This document shows positions 1 to 12,370 of a DNA stretch of 64,000 bases, piece by piece. The notes below the pieces were generated by a model. That model was not told where the DNA came from, did not search any database, and saw only the letters and a list, made by a program, of their open reading frames with translations. How positions within the stretch are numbered: position 1 is the first letter of the stretch; each line of letters opens with the position of its first letter. The position numbers were made by a program, and so were the translations under genes. The DNA lies in NCBI GenBank assembly GCA_026874595.1, contig CM049313.1, positions 75,202,659 to 75,266,658 of the forward strand, given 5' to 3'. This DNA is from Sipunculus nudus. Taxonomy: Eukaryota; Annelida; Sipuncula; Golfingiida; Sipunculidae.

Positions 1-1125
1 AGGCTGAATGTGGTTCAGTGTTTCTGTAACATACAGGCTTAATTCGCCCAAGTGTCTGTAACATTCAGGCTGAACGTGTTCCAGTGTGTCTGTAACATAC
101 AGGCTTAATTCGCCTCAGTGTCTGTAACATTAAGGCTGAATGTGTTCCAGTGTTTCTGTAACATACAGGCTTAATTCGCCCCAGTGTCTGTAACATTCAG
201 GCTGAACGTGTTCCAGTGTGTCTGTAAAATACAGGCTTAATTCGCCCCAGTGTCTGTAACATTCAGGTTGAACGTGTTCCAGTGCGTCTGTAACATACAG
301 GCTTAATTCGCCCCAGTGAGTCTGTAAAGCTTTAGGCTTAATGTGCTCCAGTGTCTGTAACACACAGGCTTAATGTGACCCAATGCGCTGTAACACACAG
401 GCTTAATGTGCACCAGTGCGCTGTAACACACAGGATCTGGACAGCTGAGTGGTAAACGCTTGGCCTTCTCCGGTGGCGACCCGGGTTCGATTCCCGGCGT
501 GGCTATGAGAATGGGTTGTAGTTGCCCGTCCAAGGTCGGTGGTTTTCTCCGGGTCCTCCGGTTTCCTCCACCCTTACCAACTACAGAGCCTCCAATATCT
601 GAGCCATTGAGAGTGCCTCGTATTAGTTATTATAACTAGTTGTACTATCCATGTAAAATAAATAAAGTTTATAACAACACACAGGCGTAATGTGATCCAG
701 TGTCTGTAACACACAGGCTTAATGTGCACCAATGTGCTGTAACACACAGGCTTACTTTGTCCCAATGCGCTGTAACACACAGGCTTAATGTGTGCCAGTG
801 TGTCTGTAACACACAGGCTTAATGTGCTCCAGTGTGTCTGTAACACACGGGCTTAATGTGCCCCAGTGTGTCTGTAACACACAGGCTAAATATGTTCCAG
901 TGTGTCTGTAACACACAGGCTTAATGTGCTCCAGTGTGTCTGTAACACACAGGCTTAATGTGCCCCAGTGTGTCTGTAACACACAGGCTAAATATGTTCC
1001 AGTGTGTCTGTAACACACAGGCTTAATGTGCCCCAGTGTGTCTGTAACAAACGGGCTTAATGTGTCCCAGTGTGTCTGTTACAAACGGGCTTAATGTGTC
1101 CCAGTGTGTCTGTAACACAAGCTTA
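1..1125. repeat. Satellite array, 34-bp unit with a dimeric higher-order form
   Basis: Tandem units of about 34 bp built around TGTAACACACAGGCTTAATG followed by a variable TGYNCCAGTGTGTC. In the left part (1-330) two diverged subunits alternate: one with TAACATTCAGGCTGAACGTG, the other with TAACATACAGGCTTAATTCG. This gives a higher-order dimer of about 66 bp. The right part (690-1125) is more uniform, with single 34-bp units. The array runs off the left edge of the window. Stop-free frames across it are by-products of the repeat. The array is interrupted once, by the SINE at 435-675. Confidence 0.95.
435..675 (+). mobile_element. tRNA-derived SINE inserted in the satellite, with target-site duplication
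   Basis: The head resembles a tRNA gene. ACAGCTGAGTGGTAAACGC near 441 fits an A box and GGGTTCGATTCCC near 482 fits a B box of an RNA polymerase III internal promoter. The body contains GGTTTTCTCCGGGTCCTCCG and GGTTTCCTCCACCC, then an A-rich tail (AAATAAATAAAG). The satellite sequence AACACACAGG occurs immediately before (425-434) and again immediately after (676-685), a 10-bp target-site duplication expected of LINE-driven retroposition. I do not assign a named SINE family. Confidence 0.85.
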
Positions 1126-2144
1126 ACATGCTCATGTTTGTCTATATTGTCACATCTTTACTTTTCAGTATTGTATAACCTGTTTTTCATGTTATCTTCT
1201 TACTCTTGTGCCTTTTGAATCGTAAATGTACATGTTTCTGGATTATAGTAGTTACAAAGAAAAGTGTTATAAAATGTTGAAGATCACGAAAAGGATATTT
1301 TCACCTTCGCTTTCAAGTGTTTACATCCATTGATCATTCAGTGTAATCTAAAAGAAAATTCTTCTGTATAAATCAAGTGCAATTAGCTTTAGCAATCGCT
1401 CGTCGTCTGTCCGTCGGTCTGTTAACAAGACACAATTCATATTGGCTGAAAACTTCTAACTGAATGCCCATATAGGTCCATAAAAGATCGTGGAAATCTG
1501 TAATTAGGTCACCGCAACCTATATTCTATGATCTATGGGGCTCGAAAGTAACCCCCCCCCCCCCCCCCCCCGAATATAAAAGAAAATTATACAAAAGCTG
1601 CAGTATCTGAACACCTGATGCATTGAGACCGTGAAGTGTTTTATCAGTTGCTGCAGACTGGTGGCACCACCTGTATTTTTTTAATTTTTACGAATTATGT
1701 ATTCTATTTTTGAGACCAAATGAAGTGTTCGTCCGTTTACTGGGCACGTATCGTAACTGCTGGACGTTGAATCTTCTGACTTGACATCCAGAGAGGTCCA
1801 TGGAAAATCTCTATGGACACCTGCAGTTAAGTCTCTGTTAACCATATCCTCCGACCGGTGGGGCTCGTAAGTAACCCCCTCCCAAGAATAATTAAAATTT
1901 GATACGAAAGCTTTCAGTATCTGAATAACTAAAAAAATTATCGCCATGATTCTTTGCTTGCATATTGATCATGGAGTGTTTCATCAGTTTTTCCAGACCG
2001 GTGGCGCCACCTGGATTCTTTAAAATTTTTACGCATTTTTATCTCCTTTTAGGGCACAAATTGTAACCATTGCACCTCGAATCTTCTAACTTGACATCTT
2101 TCAAATTATTATGCTTATTTTTTTTTCAATGTTTACGCATTTTT
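1126..2144. repeat. Degraded dispersed-repeat fragments, no gene seen
   Basis: Two or three old fragments of the GTCCGTC repeat family occur here. Recognisable parts are the GTCTGTCCGTCGGTCTGTTAAC block at about 1400, blocks reading CTTGACATCCAGAGAGGTCC, and blocks ending in GAAAGTAACCCCC. A run of about 20 C lies near 1551-1571. No coding region is supported. Confidence 0.7.
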
Positions 2145-3929
2145 AGCTCAGCTGACTATAAGTCATCTGAGCTATAGTAGTGGTCCTTTGTCCGTCGTAC
2201 GTCCGTCCATCCGTTAACAGGGCACGTTTTAAAACCGTTGGACCTAAGTATCCAAAATTTTGCATACCATTAGATGTCCCCAAAATCTCCTACCATACCG
2301 AAAATTGGGTCATTAGGACTTCGTTCCTTTGAGATATTAAGGAAAAACCTTCGTTTTTCATAAAAAAAGCCATTGTTACACTTCAAGGCTGCCTAATATC
2401 AACACCACTGATCTGTTTTTGATCATATTTAGTATTCCTATTCTTCCATACATTTTCTATGAACATACCAAAAATTAGGTCAGTATTGGGTATTATTTTG
2501 AAGTAATGGGTCCAAATATAATGCAATTTTTTAAAAATTAGGAAATATATTTACTCACCTAACATGAGAATTGTTGAAGCTGGAGACTTTTTTTTCAGGA
2601 ATATAACTTTATTTAATCAAGATTCAATTGTTAACCCAAAATTATATCTGAATTTTGCAAATTTTTCAAGTTATTAGCATAAATATAAAATCAGTACCTT
2701 AAATTTTGTCCACCTTTGGCAATGGCACATTTTTTCCCTGTAGGCACAGCATATATACATAAGCATTTAATCTTTTAAAATCTGAAATTTCAGAGGAATT
2801 GATTGGAAAGAGTAGCTTTTATTCAAGTTTTCATACACCATGTCAAGTGTTGTTTACATCTAGCCTACCTAGTAACACAGCCTTCACTTGCATTATGTAA
2901 CCCACCCCAGGCAGCTTGCCTTGGCCCAGCTTGGCCACTACTAGCAGGCTTCCACTCTGATCTGCCCCCACCCCAGATGGTGTATTAAATAGATGAATGT
3001 TATAATTTTCTGTATTTTCTTTTATTCTTGGCTATGCTACATTTTAGATTTTGAATTGTACCACCAGGGTTACAATGATTAAAGTGCACATTTAATTGTG
3101 TCCACAAAGAGGTGTATTGCTATGAAAGTGTGGATGTTTATCAGATAAGTTAATTCTTACTTCAGAAGAGTAAAAACTTCACCAGGTGTGAAAGTAATAA
3201 ATTATAGCCAAGACAGTAATTAGCACAATGATATTGTTTGTCCCTCATTCAACCAACAGTCTATATTTTATTTGAAAAGATGTTTTTATTTTATCAAATT
3301 TACTGAATCTTTTATTTTATTTTGGTGAATAAAATTAAGCATGTACTGAAAACTCCAATGTGCAAAACTTTTAAATAGTGGTTCAAGGAATTATCTTGTA
3401 GATGCCATGTTGTGGCATTATTTTCTTTTAATTTCAGTTTAAACATTTGTGATTTAAAAATAATAAAATATATGTGTATGCATAATATGACCCAATATGA
3501 GCTACACTCTGGATATATAATGATTGCAACTTAGAATTCTAATATTTTAACTTATATTTTCAGTTTTTTTTTATTACAAATTTAAAAAAACTTGTAAATA
3601 AAAAAAAATGAATTAGATAAAAACTATTAATGGAAAAAGTGGATATGCTTAAAAAAATAGGCTTTTATATAAACTGAAATGCATTATTCCCTTGAAAGTG
3701 GAATAAAGGTATTAGTCCATTCTGTCCACTTGCCTGTCCATCCGTAAATTTTTCATATGCATCACAGTATCTCAAAACTTTTACTTTTACTGTTTTACTG
3801 ATCTTCATGACAGTCTTGTCAGAGTATTAGTTTGCAATCATATATTTAGAACTTTACTTTAACCAACTAGGAGGGCATTTGCAAAAATTTCAAACTTCAG
3901 CTGAGAGCCGTGACCCATGGGTCCCTTGT
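2145..3929 (+). mobile_element. Palindrome-ended dispersed element, copy 1
   Basis: Begins with the imperfect palindrome AGCTCAGCTGACTATAAG..CATCTGAGCT (2145-2173), followed by GTCCGTCGTACGTCCGTCC and AAAACCGTTGGACCTA. It ends with CAGCTGAGAGCCGTGACCCA and a second palindrome, GACCCATGGGTC (3912-3923), then CCTTGTTT. The same interior recurs almost base for base at 43802-45437, partly at 46007-47010, and its first part at 28292-28806. I see no transposase, so this is a non-autonomous element of unknown superfamily. The stretch near 2803-2988 that reads as protein is part of the repeat. Confidence 0.75.
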
Positions 3930-4315
3930 TTCTCCTTTTAGGGCACAAATTGTAACCATTGCACCTAGAATCTTCTAAATTGACATTTTTTAAAATTTTT
4001 TTGCTTATTTCTCCGCTATCTTGAAGACCCTCATAGCAGCAGTTTTCCGTTAGACCTAGAATCTTCTTACTTGACATCTAGGGAGTTCCATTAAAAATCA
4101 TCTCGGAAATCTGAAATTAGGTCTTTGTTACCCATTTCCTTTGGGGTATTGGGCTCATATGTAACCCCCCCCCCCCCCCGAATAATTATAAATTTAATAC
4201 AAAAGCTCCAGTATATGAATGACTAATGCATTGATCAACATGATTCTTTGCATGCTTATTGATCATGGAGTGTTTCATCAGTTCCTTAAGACTGGTTGTG
4301 CCACCTGTATTTTTA
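3930..4315. repeat. Fragments of the GTCCGTC/AACCCCC repeat family
   Basis: Contains the recurring blocks GGGCACAAATTGTAACCATT, CATCTAGGGAGTTCC, CTGAAATTAGGTCTTTGTTA and a run of C at 4166-4179. The same blocks occur at about 1740-1880, 7735-7865, 9890-10020, 39465-39600 and, inverted, 59795-60290. No gene is supported. Confidence 0.7.
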
Positions 4316-7300
4316 GCGAACCTGTGAGCTTATGCGATGGTGTGGCGTCGTCCGGCGTCCGTCATCTGTCGCCCGTCGTCTGTACGTTAACCCATACTAT
4401 CTTTAAAACGGCAAGAGTTAGAATCACGAAATTTTATGCAAAAAATTAGTCATCTAAAAAACTCTATCGAATTTTGCTAACTGCATTTTCTTAGATTTTA
4501 TAGGGAAAAAGCTAAAAAGGCTTTAAAAATCTTCTTCTCCGAAACTGTCCAGCCAAATTGTCCAATGTTTCACAGAAATAATCCCTGGAACAATCTCTCT
4601 CAAGTTTGTTCGAATGGTTTAAGTTCGGTGATTTTTGGCCGAGTTACAGCTAGTTGAACTTAGTCATCTGTCCAAAAAAGCATACTAAAATTACAATCTT
4701 AGAAACGGCTTGAGCTGTCATCACCAAATTTTATGCCAATGTTGGTCACATGAGTCATGTCTGAAATTCAGGTATTTGTGGCGCCACCTGCATTGGCCTT
4801 TTTTGAACGGGGGGTCATCAGTGCCCGAGTTATACTGACAGCTACAAAAAACTTCTTCTCTGAAACCATGTGGCCAAATTGTTTAATATCGCACAGAAAT
4901 GATCCTAGGGTAGTGCTTTCTAAAGTTTGTTCAAATGGTCTCAGTTCAGTGACTTTTGGCTGAGTTATGGGAAGCTGAATTTTGTCATATGCCATAACAG
5001 GCCATTTTAGCTCAGTGGCTACAAAGAACCACTGGGCCAAATTCTTAAATCTCACATATTAATTATCCTTAGATGTTGATAATTCAAGTTTGTTCAAATG
5101 GTTTTGGTTCAGTGATTTTTGGCTGAGTTATGGGAAGCTTAACTTAGCCATTTTGCTTTATTTTCCCATATGGGTTATAAACCTGCAAAACGTTTTTTTT
5201 TACTGGCGCCACTGATGCCAATTTGTTTAATATTTTACAAGAATAATCCCCTGAATAATTCTTATAATAATTGCCTTTTATGGTTCCAAAGAATGACTTT
5301 TGGCTGAATAATAAAGATTGAATTGAGTCATTTTACCATATATGTTAGCTGTGTGAAGCAGATACATCTAGCCTGGAACCAGTTTATCAGCACCCGTTAC
5401 ATCATGCCTCCAGACATTTAGATTCCAGGTTATCTTTGGTTATTATTGACAAGAATGTTTATTAAAAACTTTTAAAAAATATAGATTTATGATTTTAGAT
5501 ATTCCTCATGCCAGGCAATGTTTACAATCACAGGTATATGTTAACCCATACTATTTCGAAAATGACTGGAGCTAGCATCATGAAATTTAATGCAAAAAAT
5601 TAGCCATCTGAAAAAAATCTGTATTTTCCTAGATTTTATAGAGAAAAGGCTAAAAAAACTTTACAAATCTTCTCCTCTGAAACGGTCAAGCCAATTTGTT
5701 CAATATTTCACAGAAATAATCTTTTATACCATCTCTCTCAAGTTTGTTCAAATGGTTCAAGTTCTGTGAATTTTGGCCGAATCACAGGAAGTTGAACCTA
5801 GTGAACTGTCCAAAGAAGCATACTAAAATGACAATCTCAGAAACTGCCAGAGCTATCATCACCAAATTTTATGCCAGTGTTGGTCACATGAGTCATATAT
5901 GAAATTCAGGTATTTGTGGCGCCACCTGCATTGACCTTTTTTTGTACGGGGGTCATTGGTCATCTGTATATCAACCCATATTTTCTCAGGAATTTGCAGG
6001 AGCTACCATCCCCAGATTTTATGCAATTATCTGTCACATATTAAATGTTGTGGGATTCAGCTTATGTTTTTTGCTATCTTCATTTACTTAGATTTTATAG
6101 GGGAAAAGCTGAAAAATCTTTAAAAGTCTTCTTGTAAACAGTCCAGCAAAATTGTTCAATATTTTACAGAAATGATCCCAGAGGCAAGCACTCTCAAGTT
6201 TGTTCAAATGGTTTGCATTTGATGAATTTTATTCGAGTTAAATGAATTTGAACGGTCATTTGGCCAAGTAAGCATACAGACATAGTTATCTCAGAAATGA
6301 CAGAATCTAGCATTACCAAGTTTTGTGCAAATGTTGGTCACATGACTAATATTTGAAGTTGCAGATTTTGATGTGCCACCAACATTGACCTGTTTTTTAT
6401 GGGCAAAAACCTCCTCATTTTAGCCTCTTTCAGCTTAAAATGTTTATGATGAAACTGTCAAGTTGAATCATTCAATTTTTCAAAAGAATTATCGTCGGAC
6501 ATGGTCCTTTCAATAATATCAAGAAACTTAAGTTGGTCTTATGGCCTTTATTATGTCTAACTCAAACTGAGGACTGCAAAACTGTTTTTCTACAAAATTA
6601 TTGTTTCAATTATAACTTCTGTTCATGGCACAAAAATTATTCTTAGGTGGCCTTTGTTCAAGTTTACTTGAATGATTTTTGGCATAATTATTGGACCTTA
6701 AACAATGAAAGAACTGAATCTTTTATTTTTCTAGATATTTTGATAAAAAGTTTGAATATTTCAGCTTGAAAAAAGCATTTTAGCCAAAGTCTTTCAGTAG
6801 GTGTTAACAGATTTGCCAACAGGCCAAGATTGTGTCTGTATATTTACATAGGTTAAGAAACTGCCAACTGTTTCAGATTTGGCAATAGATCAAGAGTTCA
6901 TTCAGTGCAGCCAGATATAGGTCAAGAGTTCAGTCAGTGCAGCCAAGCACAAGGCATGTGACCCCCTCATGGGTGACATGTGAACACCTCATGGGCACCT
7001 AGTGATCACCTCATGGGTGTCATGCCCCTCAGAGCTGCATGTGGAGCCAATCTATTTATAGCTTTGGCAGACTGCCAACTGTATCAGATTAGGCAACAGG
7101 TCAAGAGTTCACTCAGTGCAGCCAGGTACAGGTCAAAAGTTCACCCAGTCTAGCCAGGTGCAGGTCATGAGTTCAATCAGTGCAGTAGCCTGAGCTAGCA
7201 AATTTGTCACAGTTCACTCGGGGCAACTGCCTTTCTCAGCTAAGCGTAGTCAGTCCCATGCATCAGACTTAAGGTAAGTTTGATGTATTGGCCTAATATT

Positions 7301-9072
7301 TTGACCTGCCTATGTGTCTTTGATGGGTTTCTCCTTCACAAGACAGGTGTCACCACCTACAATGACATTTGCACAGTGTGTGACTTTTGTGCCTGCTTAT
7401 TTCTATATAGGAATTTGATTCATCATCATGATTGGGCATATTTATACCCATCGTATTTTAATTATCGTATACTTGTCGTATAAAAGACTGGTGGTGCCAC
7501 CTACAATAATTTTTTGCACAGTGTGTGTCCCTGCTTATTTCTCAGGAGGGGTTTGATATATCGGTCTGAACTTAGGCATGTTTTTATATCTCTGAAACCT
7601 TTTTGTATACAAGACTGGTGGTGCCAGCTCCAATCATTTTTAGCTCAGCTGACTGTAAGTCAACTGAGGTATAGGAATGGCGCTTTGTCCGTCGTCCGTC
7701 TGGACGTCCGGCCGCCCGTTAGCAGGGCACAAATCATAACAGCTGGTCCTAGAAACTTCTAAGTGAACATCCAGGGAGGTCAATAAAAAATATCCTTGGA
7801 AACCTGAAATTAGGTCACTGCGACCTTTTTCCTTTGAGCTATGGGGCTTGAAAGTACCCCCCAGAATAGTATAAAATCTGATACAAAACCTCCCATATCT
7901 TGATAATTAATGCATGGTTTGTCATGAATCATGCCTTGAATATTGACCATGACTAGTTTGTCAGTTCCTGAAACGTGGTAGTTTTTCTATTTAAACAAAT
8001 ATTTTTCTATTTATTTACTATAAAATGACAACAATCATATCAGTTTCTCAGCTGTCATTATATCTGTTGTCCCAAAACCTGGGGTGTTTATTGATCACAA
8101 GTGGATGCCCTATACTAATCACCCTGTCTGTCAGTCTGTCTGTTTGTATGTCTGTCTGTCTGTCAATCCGTCCATCCACACAAATTAGTTTCCAGATGAT
8201 AACTCCAGTTAGGTTTGACATATTGGTTTCAAACTTAACTTATAAATGGCCCACCACTAAAGTAAGAACCATGTTGATTTTGGGGTCCAACGGTCAAAGG
8301 TCAAGGTCACATGACCCATTTCTTTGAAAGGAATGTGTATGCATTTGAAGCCAAACTTTTCATCGCAAACCTTCCATCTTCAAGATATTGCTAACCTGCC
8401 ACTAGGGGAAGATTCTGTTTGATTTTTGGGTCATAGGTCAAAGGTCAAGGTCACAGGGCCCATCCATTTACAAATTAGTTTATGGATGATAATTCTGATT
8501 TGGTTAGACAGACTGCCATCAAACTTGATTTAATAATGACCAACCACATATGTAAATTCATTTTGATTTTCAGGGTCCTGCGATCTAAGTTGAAGGTCAC
8601 AGAAGCCACATCTTTTAAAAAATTGTGGATGCACTGTAAATCAAACTTTTAATCCTGAACTTTCCAACGTTCACACATGGCTTACTTGCCCAAAGTGAGG
8701 AAACCTGTAGAATTTGAGGTTATCTGGTCAGAGGTCAAGGTCACTTTTTAAAAGATTGTTACAATAATCCTAATGCTGCAAGTCCAAGGATATTAAGTTC
8801 TAAGATTTTTTGGTTGCAAGGTCATTGGTTCAGGTCACAGGACTGTCATTCTGAAAAATTTCTTTCAAAATATCCTTATAGACAAATTCAACTGAGCGTT
8901 GAGACCCATGGGCCCTTAAGTGTTGTGTGCACCCATTCCAGAATTTCAGCAGTGATGTTTGTGTAATTGTTTCTTATTCAAAATGTTTAGTACCTGCATT
9001 GTTCATATACATGAGAAGTAATGGTCCAGCATTGAAGCATTATACCTGGTGTATTTCCCCGCACAGGTTCGC
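4316..9072 (+). mobile_element. Large non-autonomous element with GCGAACCTGTG termini
   Basis: The left end reads GCGAACCTGTGAGCTTATGC at 4316 and the right end carries its inverse CACAGGTTCGC at 9062-9072, so the ends match as short inverted repeats. Inside are several diverged tandem modules of roughly 0.5-0.6 kb (for example around 4500, 5600 and 6050) that repeat the phrases AAATTGTTCAATATTTCACA and CTCTCAAGTTTGTTCAAATG. A palindrome-ended element is nested at 7642-8915. Other copies are inferred at 13360-14801 (inverted) and 28135-30528. No transposase is visible. The extent is inferred from the ends. Confidence 0.55.
7642..8915 (+). mobile_element. Palindrome-ended element nested in unit 1
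   Basis: Starts with AGCTCAGCTGACTGTAAGTC followed by CAACTGAGG (palindrome) and GTCCGTCGTCCGTCTGGACG. It ends with GACCCATGGGCCC at 8902-8914. The interior from 8160 holds diverged repeats of about 165-180 bp, each with a block like GGTCAAAGGTCAAGGTCACA. The apparent small proteins here are repeat reading frames. Confidence 0.65.
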
Positions 9073-9798
9073 ATTAGGCCTGTAGGCCTTGTTTATTTAT
9101 CTAGAAATTTTGATAAAAAGTTTATGAATATTTCAGCTTAAAAAAAAAGCATTTTAGCCAAAGTCTTTCAGTATGTGTTAACAGATTTGCCAACAGGCCA
9201 AGATTGTGTCTGTATATTTAAATAGGTTGAGAAACTGCCAACTGTTTCAGATTTGGCAATAGATCAAGAGTTCATTCAGTGCAGCCAGATAGAGGTTAAA
9301 AGTTCACCAAGTCTAGCCAGGTGCAGGTCATGAGTTCACTCAGTACAGTAGCCTGAGCCAGCAAATTTGTCACAGTTCACTCGGGGCAACTGCCTTTCTC
9401 ATCTAAGCCTGGTCAGCCCCATTCATCGGACTCAAGGTAAGTTTGATGTATTGGCCTGATATTATGACCTGTCTGTGTGTCTTTGATGGCTTTCTCGTTC
9501 ACAAGACAGGTGTCACCACCTACAATGACTTTTGCACAGTGTGTGACTTTTGTGTCTGCTTATTTCTATATAGGAATCTGATATATCATCCTGAAATTTG
9601 GCATATTTATACCTATTAAATAGCTTTGTCGTATACAAGACTGGAGGTGCCGCCTACAATAATTTTTGCACAGTGGGTGTCCCTGCTTATTTCTCAGGAG
9701 CGGTTTGATATAGCAGTCTGAACTTGGGATATGTATATATCTCTGATAGCTTTGTTGTATACATGACTGGTGGTGCCAGCTACAATCATTTTTTTTTT

Positions 9799-11350
9799 GC
9801 GAAGCTGACTGTAAGTCAGCTGAGGTATAGGAATGGCGCTTTGTCCGTCGTCCGTCTGGACGTCCGGCCGTCCGTTAGCAGGGCACAAATCATAACAGCT
9901 GGTCCTAGAAACTTCTAAGTAAAGATCCAGGGAGGTCAATAAAAAATATCCTTGGAAACCTGAAATTAGGTCACTGCGACTTATATCCTTCGAGCTATGG
10001 GGCTTGAAAGTACCCCCCGGAATAGTAAAAATTTTATACAAAACCTCTAATATCTTGATAATAAATGCATGGTTTGTCATGAATCTTTCCTTGAATATTG
10101 ACCATGACTAGTTTTGTCAGTTCCTGAAACGTGGTGTTGCCACCTGTATGTTTCTATTTTAATAAATATTTTTCTATTAATTTACTATAAAATGACAACA
10201 ATCATATCATTTTCTCAGCTGTGATTACATCTGGTGTCCAAAAAACCTGGTGTGTTTATTGATCACAAGTGGATGCCCTATACTAATCACACTGTCTGTC
10301 TGTTTGTATGTCTGTCTGTCTGTCAATCCGTCCATCCACACAAATTTGTTTCCAGACGATAACTCCAGGTTGGATTGGCACATGGATTTCAAACTTGACT
10401 TACACATGGCACACCACTAAAGCAAGAACCTATATGATTTTGGGGTCATGAGGTCAATGGTCAAGGTCACAGGACTTACTTAATGAAAAAGATTATGGCT
10501 GCTTTTTAAGCCAAGCTTTTCATCCCAAACTTTTCATCTTGTGCATTTAGCTGACTTGCCAGTATGGGGAGAGCATAAATTAATTTAAGGTCAAAGGTCA
10601 AGGTCACAGGGGCCATCTGTTCACAAATTAGTTTCCAGATGATAACTCCAGTTTAGTTTGACATATTGGTTTCAAACTTAACTTATAAATGGCCCACCAC
10701 TAAAGTAAGAACCATGTCGATTTAGGGGTCCAACGGTCAAAGGTCAAGGTCACAGGACCCATTTCTTTAAAAGGAATGTGTATACATTTAAAGCCAAACT
10801 TTTCATCGCAAACCTTCCATCTTCAAGATATTGCTAACCTGCCACTAGGGGAAGATTCTTTTTGATTTTCGGGTCAAAGGTCACAGGGCCCATCCATTCA
10901 CAAATTAGTTTATGGATAATAATTCTGCTTTGGATAAACAAACTGGCTTCAAACTTGACTTAATAATGACCGACCACATAAGTAAATTCATTTTGATTTT
11001 CAGGGTCCAGCGATCTAAGCTGAAGGTCACAGAAGCCACACCTTTAAAAAGATTGTGGATGCACTGTAAATCAAACTTTTCATCCTGAACTTTCCAACGT
11101 TCACTCATGGCTTACTTGCCCAAAGTGAAGAAACCTGTAGAATTTGAGGTTAACTGGTCAGAGGTCAAGGTCACTTTTTAAAAGATTGTTTCAATAATCC
11201 TATTGCTGCAAGTCCAAGGATATTAAGTTCTAAGATTTTTTGGTCACAAAGTCATTGGTTAAGGTCACAGGACTGTCATTCTGAATTAAAAAAAAATATA
11301 TCCTTCTAGACAAATTCAGCTTAGCGTCGAGACCTATTGGTCATACTTGT
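9799..11350 (+). mobile_element. Palindrome-ended element nested in unit 2
   Basis: Same structure as the element at 7642-8915. The 5' palindrome is partly damaged (GAAGCTGACTGTAAGTCAGC), followed by GTCCGTCGTCCGTCTGGACG. The interior repeats carry AGGTCA motifs, and the 3' palindrome is degenerate (GACCTATTGGTC, about 11331-11342). Confidence 0.6.
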
Positions 11351-11513
11351 GTTGTGTGCACCCATTCCAGAATTTCAGCAGTGATGTTTGTGTAATTGTT
11401 TCTTATTCAAAAATGTTTAGTACCTGCATTGTTCATATACATGAGAAGTATAATGGTCCAGCATTGAAGCATTATATCTGGTGTATTTCCCAATGCACAG
11501 GTTCGCATTAGGC

Positions 11514-12181
11514 CTCTTTTATTGTGACCTTCAAATGAAACAGTCTGGCTGCTTAAAAGTCACAAACTAAAACTGTTAGACCTAGAATCTGCTAACTGTA
11601 TATCCAGGGATGTCCTTGGAAACCTGAAATTAAGTCAAAGTGATCAACCTTTATTCGGCAAGATATGTGAAAGAACATTATTTGAGGACCCTATAGGACA
11701 GATTTACATGATTGGTCACACTTTGACCTAGAATTTTTTTATTTGATTAAGATCCAGGGAAGTTCCTGTACAAAATTCATGGCAACCTGAAATAATGCCA
11801 TTGTGACCCGTATTCTGCAAGCTGTGTGAAAGAACACTTTAGGAGTCATTTTACCATATTGTTCAAGGTTCTTTGAATATAGCTGAGAGTCATGGACCAT
11901 GGGCCACTTGCTTATATTTTGCTTAACCTTTAAACAAAACAGAGCATAGATATAATTTTCCCATTGAAAAGCAGTAAATCACCATTTTAGTTCCCCATGT
12001 ATTAGTGAGGGGATTTATCATACGTACCACATTGCAAACCCCATTTGAAAAACAAGTGACCCAATGCTCATGTGTAAATATTTTGCATATGAGAATGCTT
12101 GAAAAAAAAAATGATTGGAATTTGTTGTCTATTAATAAAACTAAAAACTTTATAGGAATTTAAGATAAGGCAAACATTTCA
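11514..12181. other. Old repeat remnant, no gene seen
   Basis: Contains weak matches to the GACCTAGAATCT / ATCCAGGGA / CTGAAATTA blocks and a 3' terminus reading GAGAGTCATGGACCATGGGC at about 11883. Beyond 11920 I see only AT-rich sequence. Confidence 0.5.
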
Positions 12182-12370
12182 GGCATAATTCTTTTGTTAC
12201 ATGGAATGGTTATCAACTTTTGCCTTATCTGCCATTTCTTGGCCCTGTGCCAGAACCGATGTTGTCACACCAACGAGAGCGGTTTTTCAAAATTTGGAGT
12301 TGGATACACAATGCGGTACTACGCTGTCATTGGTCTGATTACAATTCTTTGCTCTGTGCCTGCCCTGATG
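12182..12370 (+). CDS. Possible orphan exon encoding two hydrophobic segments (unidentified)
   Basis: A frame open across this interval is bounded by a plausible 3' splice site (ACATTTCAG just before) and a plausible donor (CTGATG|GTAAGA). It would encode two hydrophobic stretches, ILLLHGMVINFCLICHFLAL and YYAVIGLITILCSVPALM, with a short polar Cys-rich linker between them. That layout would suit a multipass membrane protein, but I recognise no family. The frame stays open past the donor to 12592. A second frame is also open here, and a stop-free run of this length is expected by chance a few times in 64 kb. No neighbouring exon could be linked to it. Confidence 0.18.

Larger units (their letters stand above)
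6724..11513 (+). repeat. Tandem duplication of a 2.4-kb unit
   Basis: Unit 1 (about 6724-9095) and unit 2 (about 9096-11513) are collinear near-copies, offset by about 2374 bp. Each starts with CTAGAWATTTTGATAAAAAG and contains CATTTTAGCCAAAGTCTTTC. Each passes through a nested palindrome-ended repeat and ends with GGTTCGCATTAGGCCT. Unit 2 lacks part of the AAGAGTTCACTCAGTGCAGC sub-repeat block found at 6890-7180 in unit 1. The duplication therefore happened after the nested element had inserted. Confidence 0.85.

Noticed and set aside
472-500. Functional tRNA gene
   Set aside because: The B box is good, but the acceptor stem does not pair and the sequence continues into a SINE body. Same reasoning for 59721-59792 and 35808-35872.
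785-1018. Open frames across the left-end array (CYRHTGTYLACVLQ-type repeats)
   Set aside because: By-product of the 34-bp satellite.
1-1125. CRISPR-like direct repeats
   Set aside because: Units are contiguous without unique spacers and the genome is animal, so this is a satellite array.
2803-2988. Conserved small peptide ([20 protein letters not shown]) shared with 44471-44674
   Set aside because: Both are copies of the same dispersed element. Similarity is at the DNA level and the frame is not preserved beyond the repeat; no sign of selection on the protein can be seen.
9694-10080. 128-residue open frame on the - strand
   Set aside because: Lies within the dispersed GTCCGTC repeat, and pieces recur in other copies with different frames.
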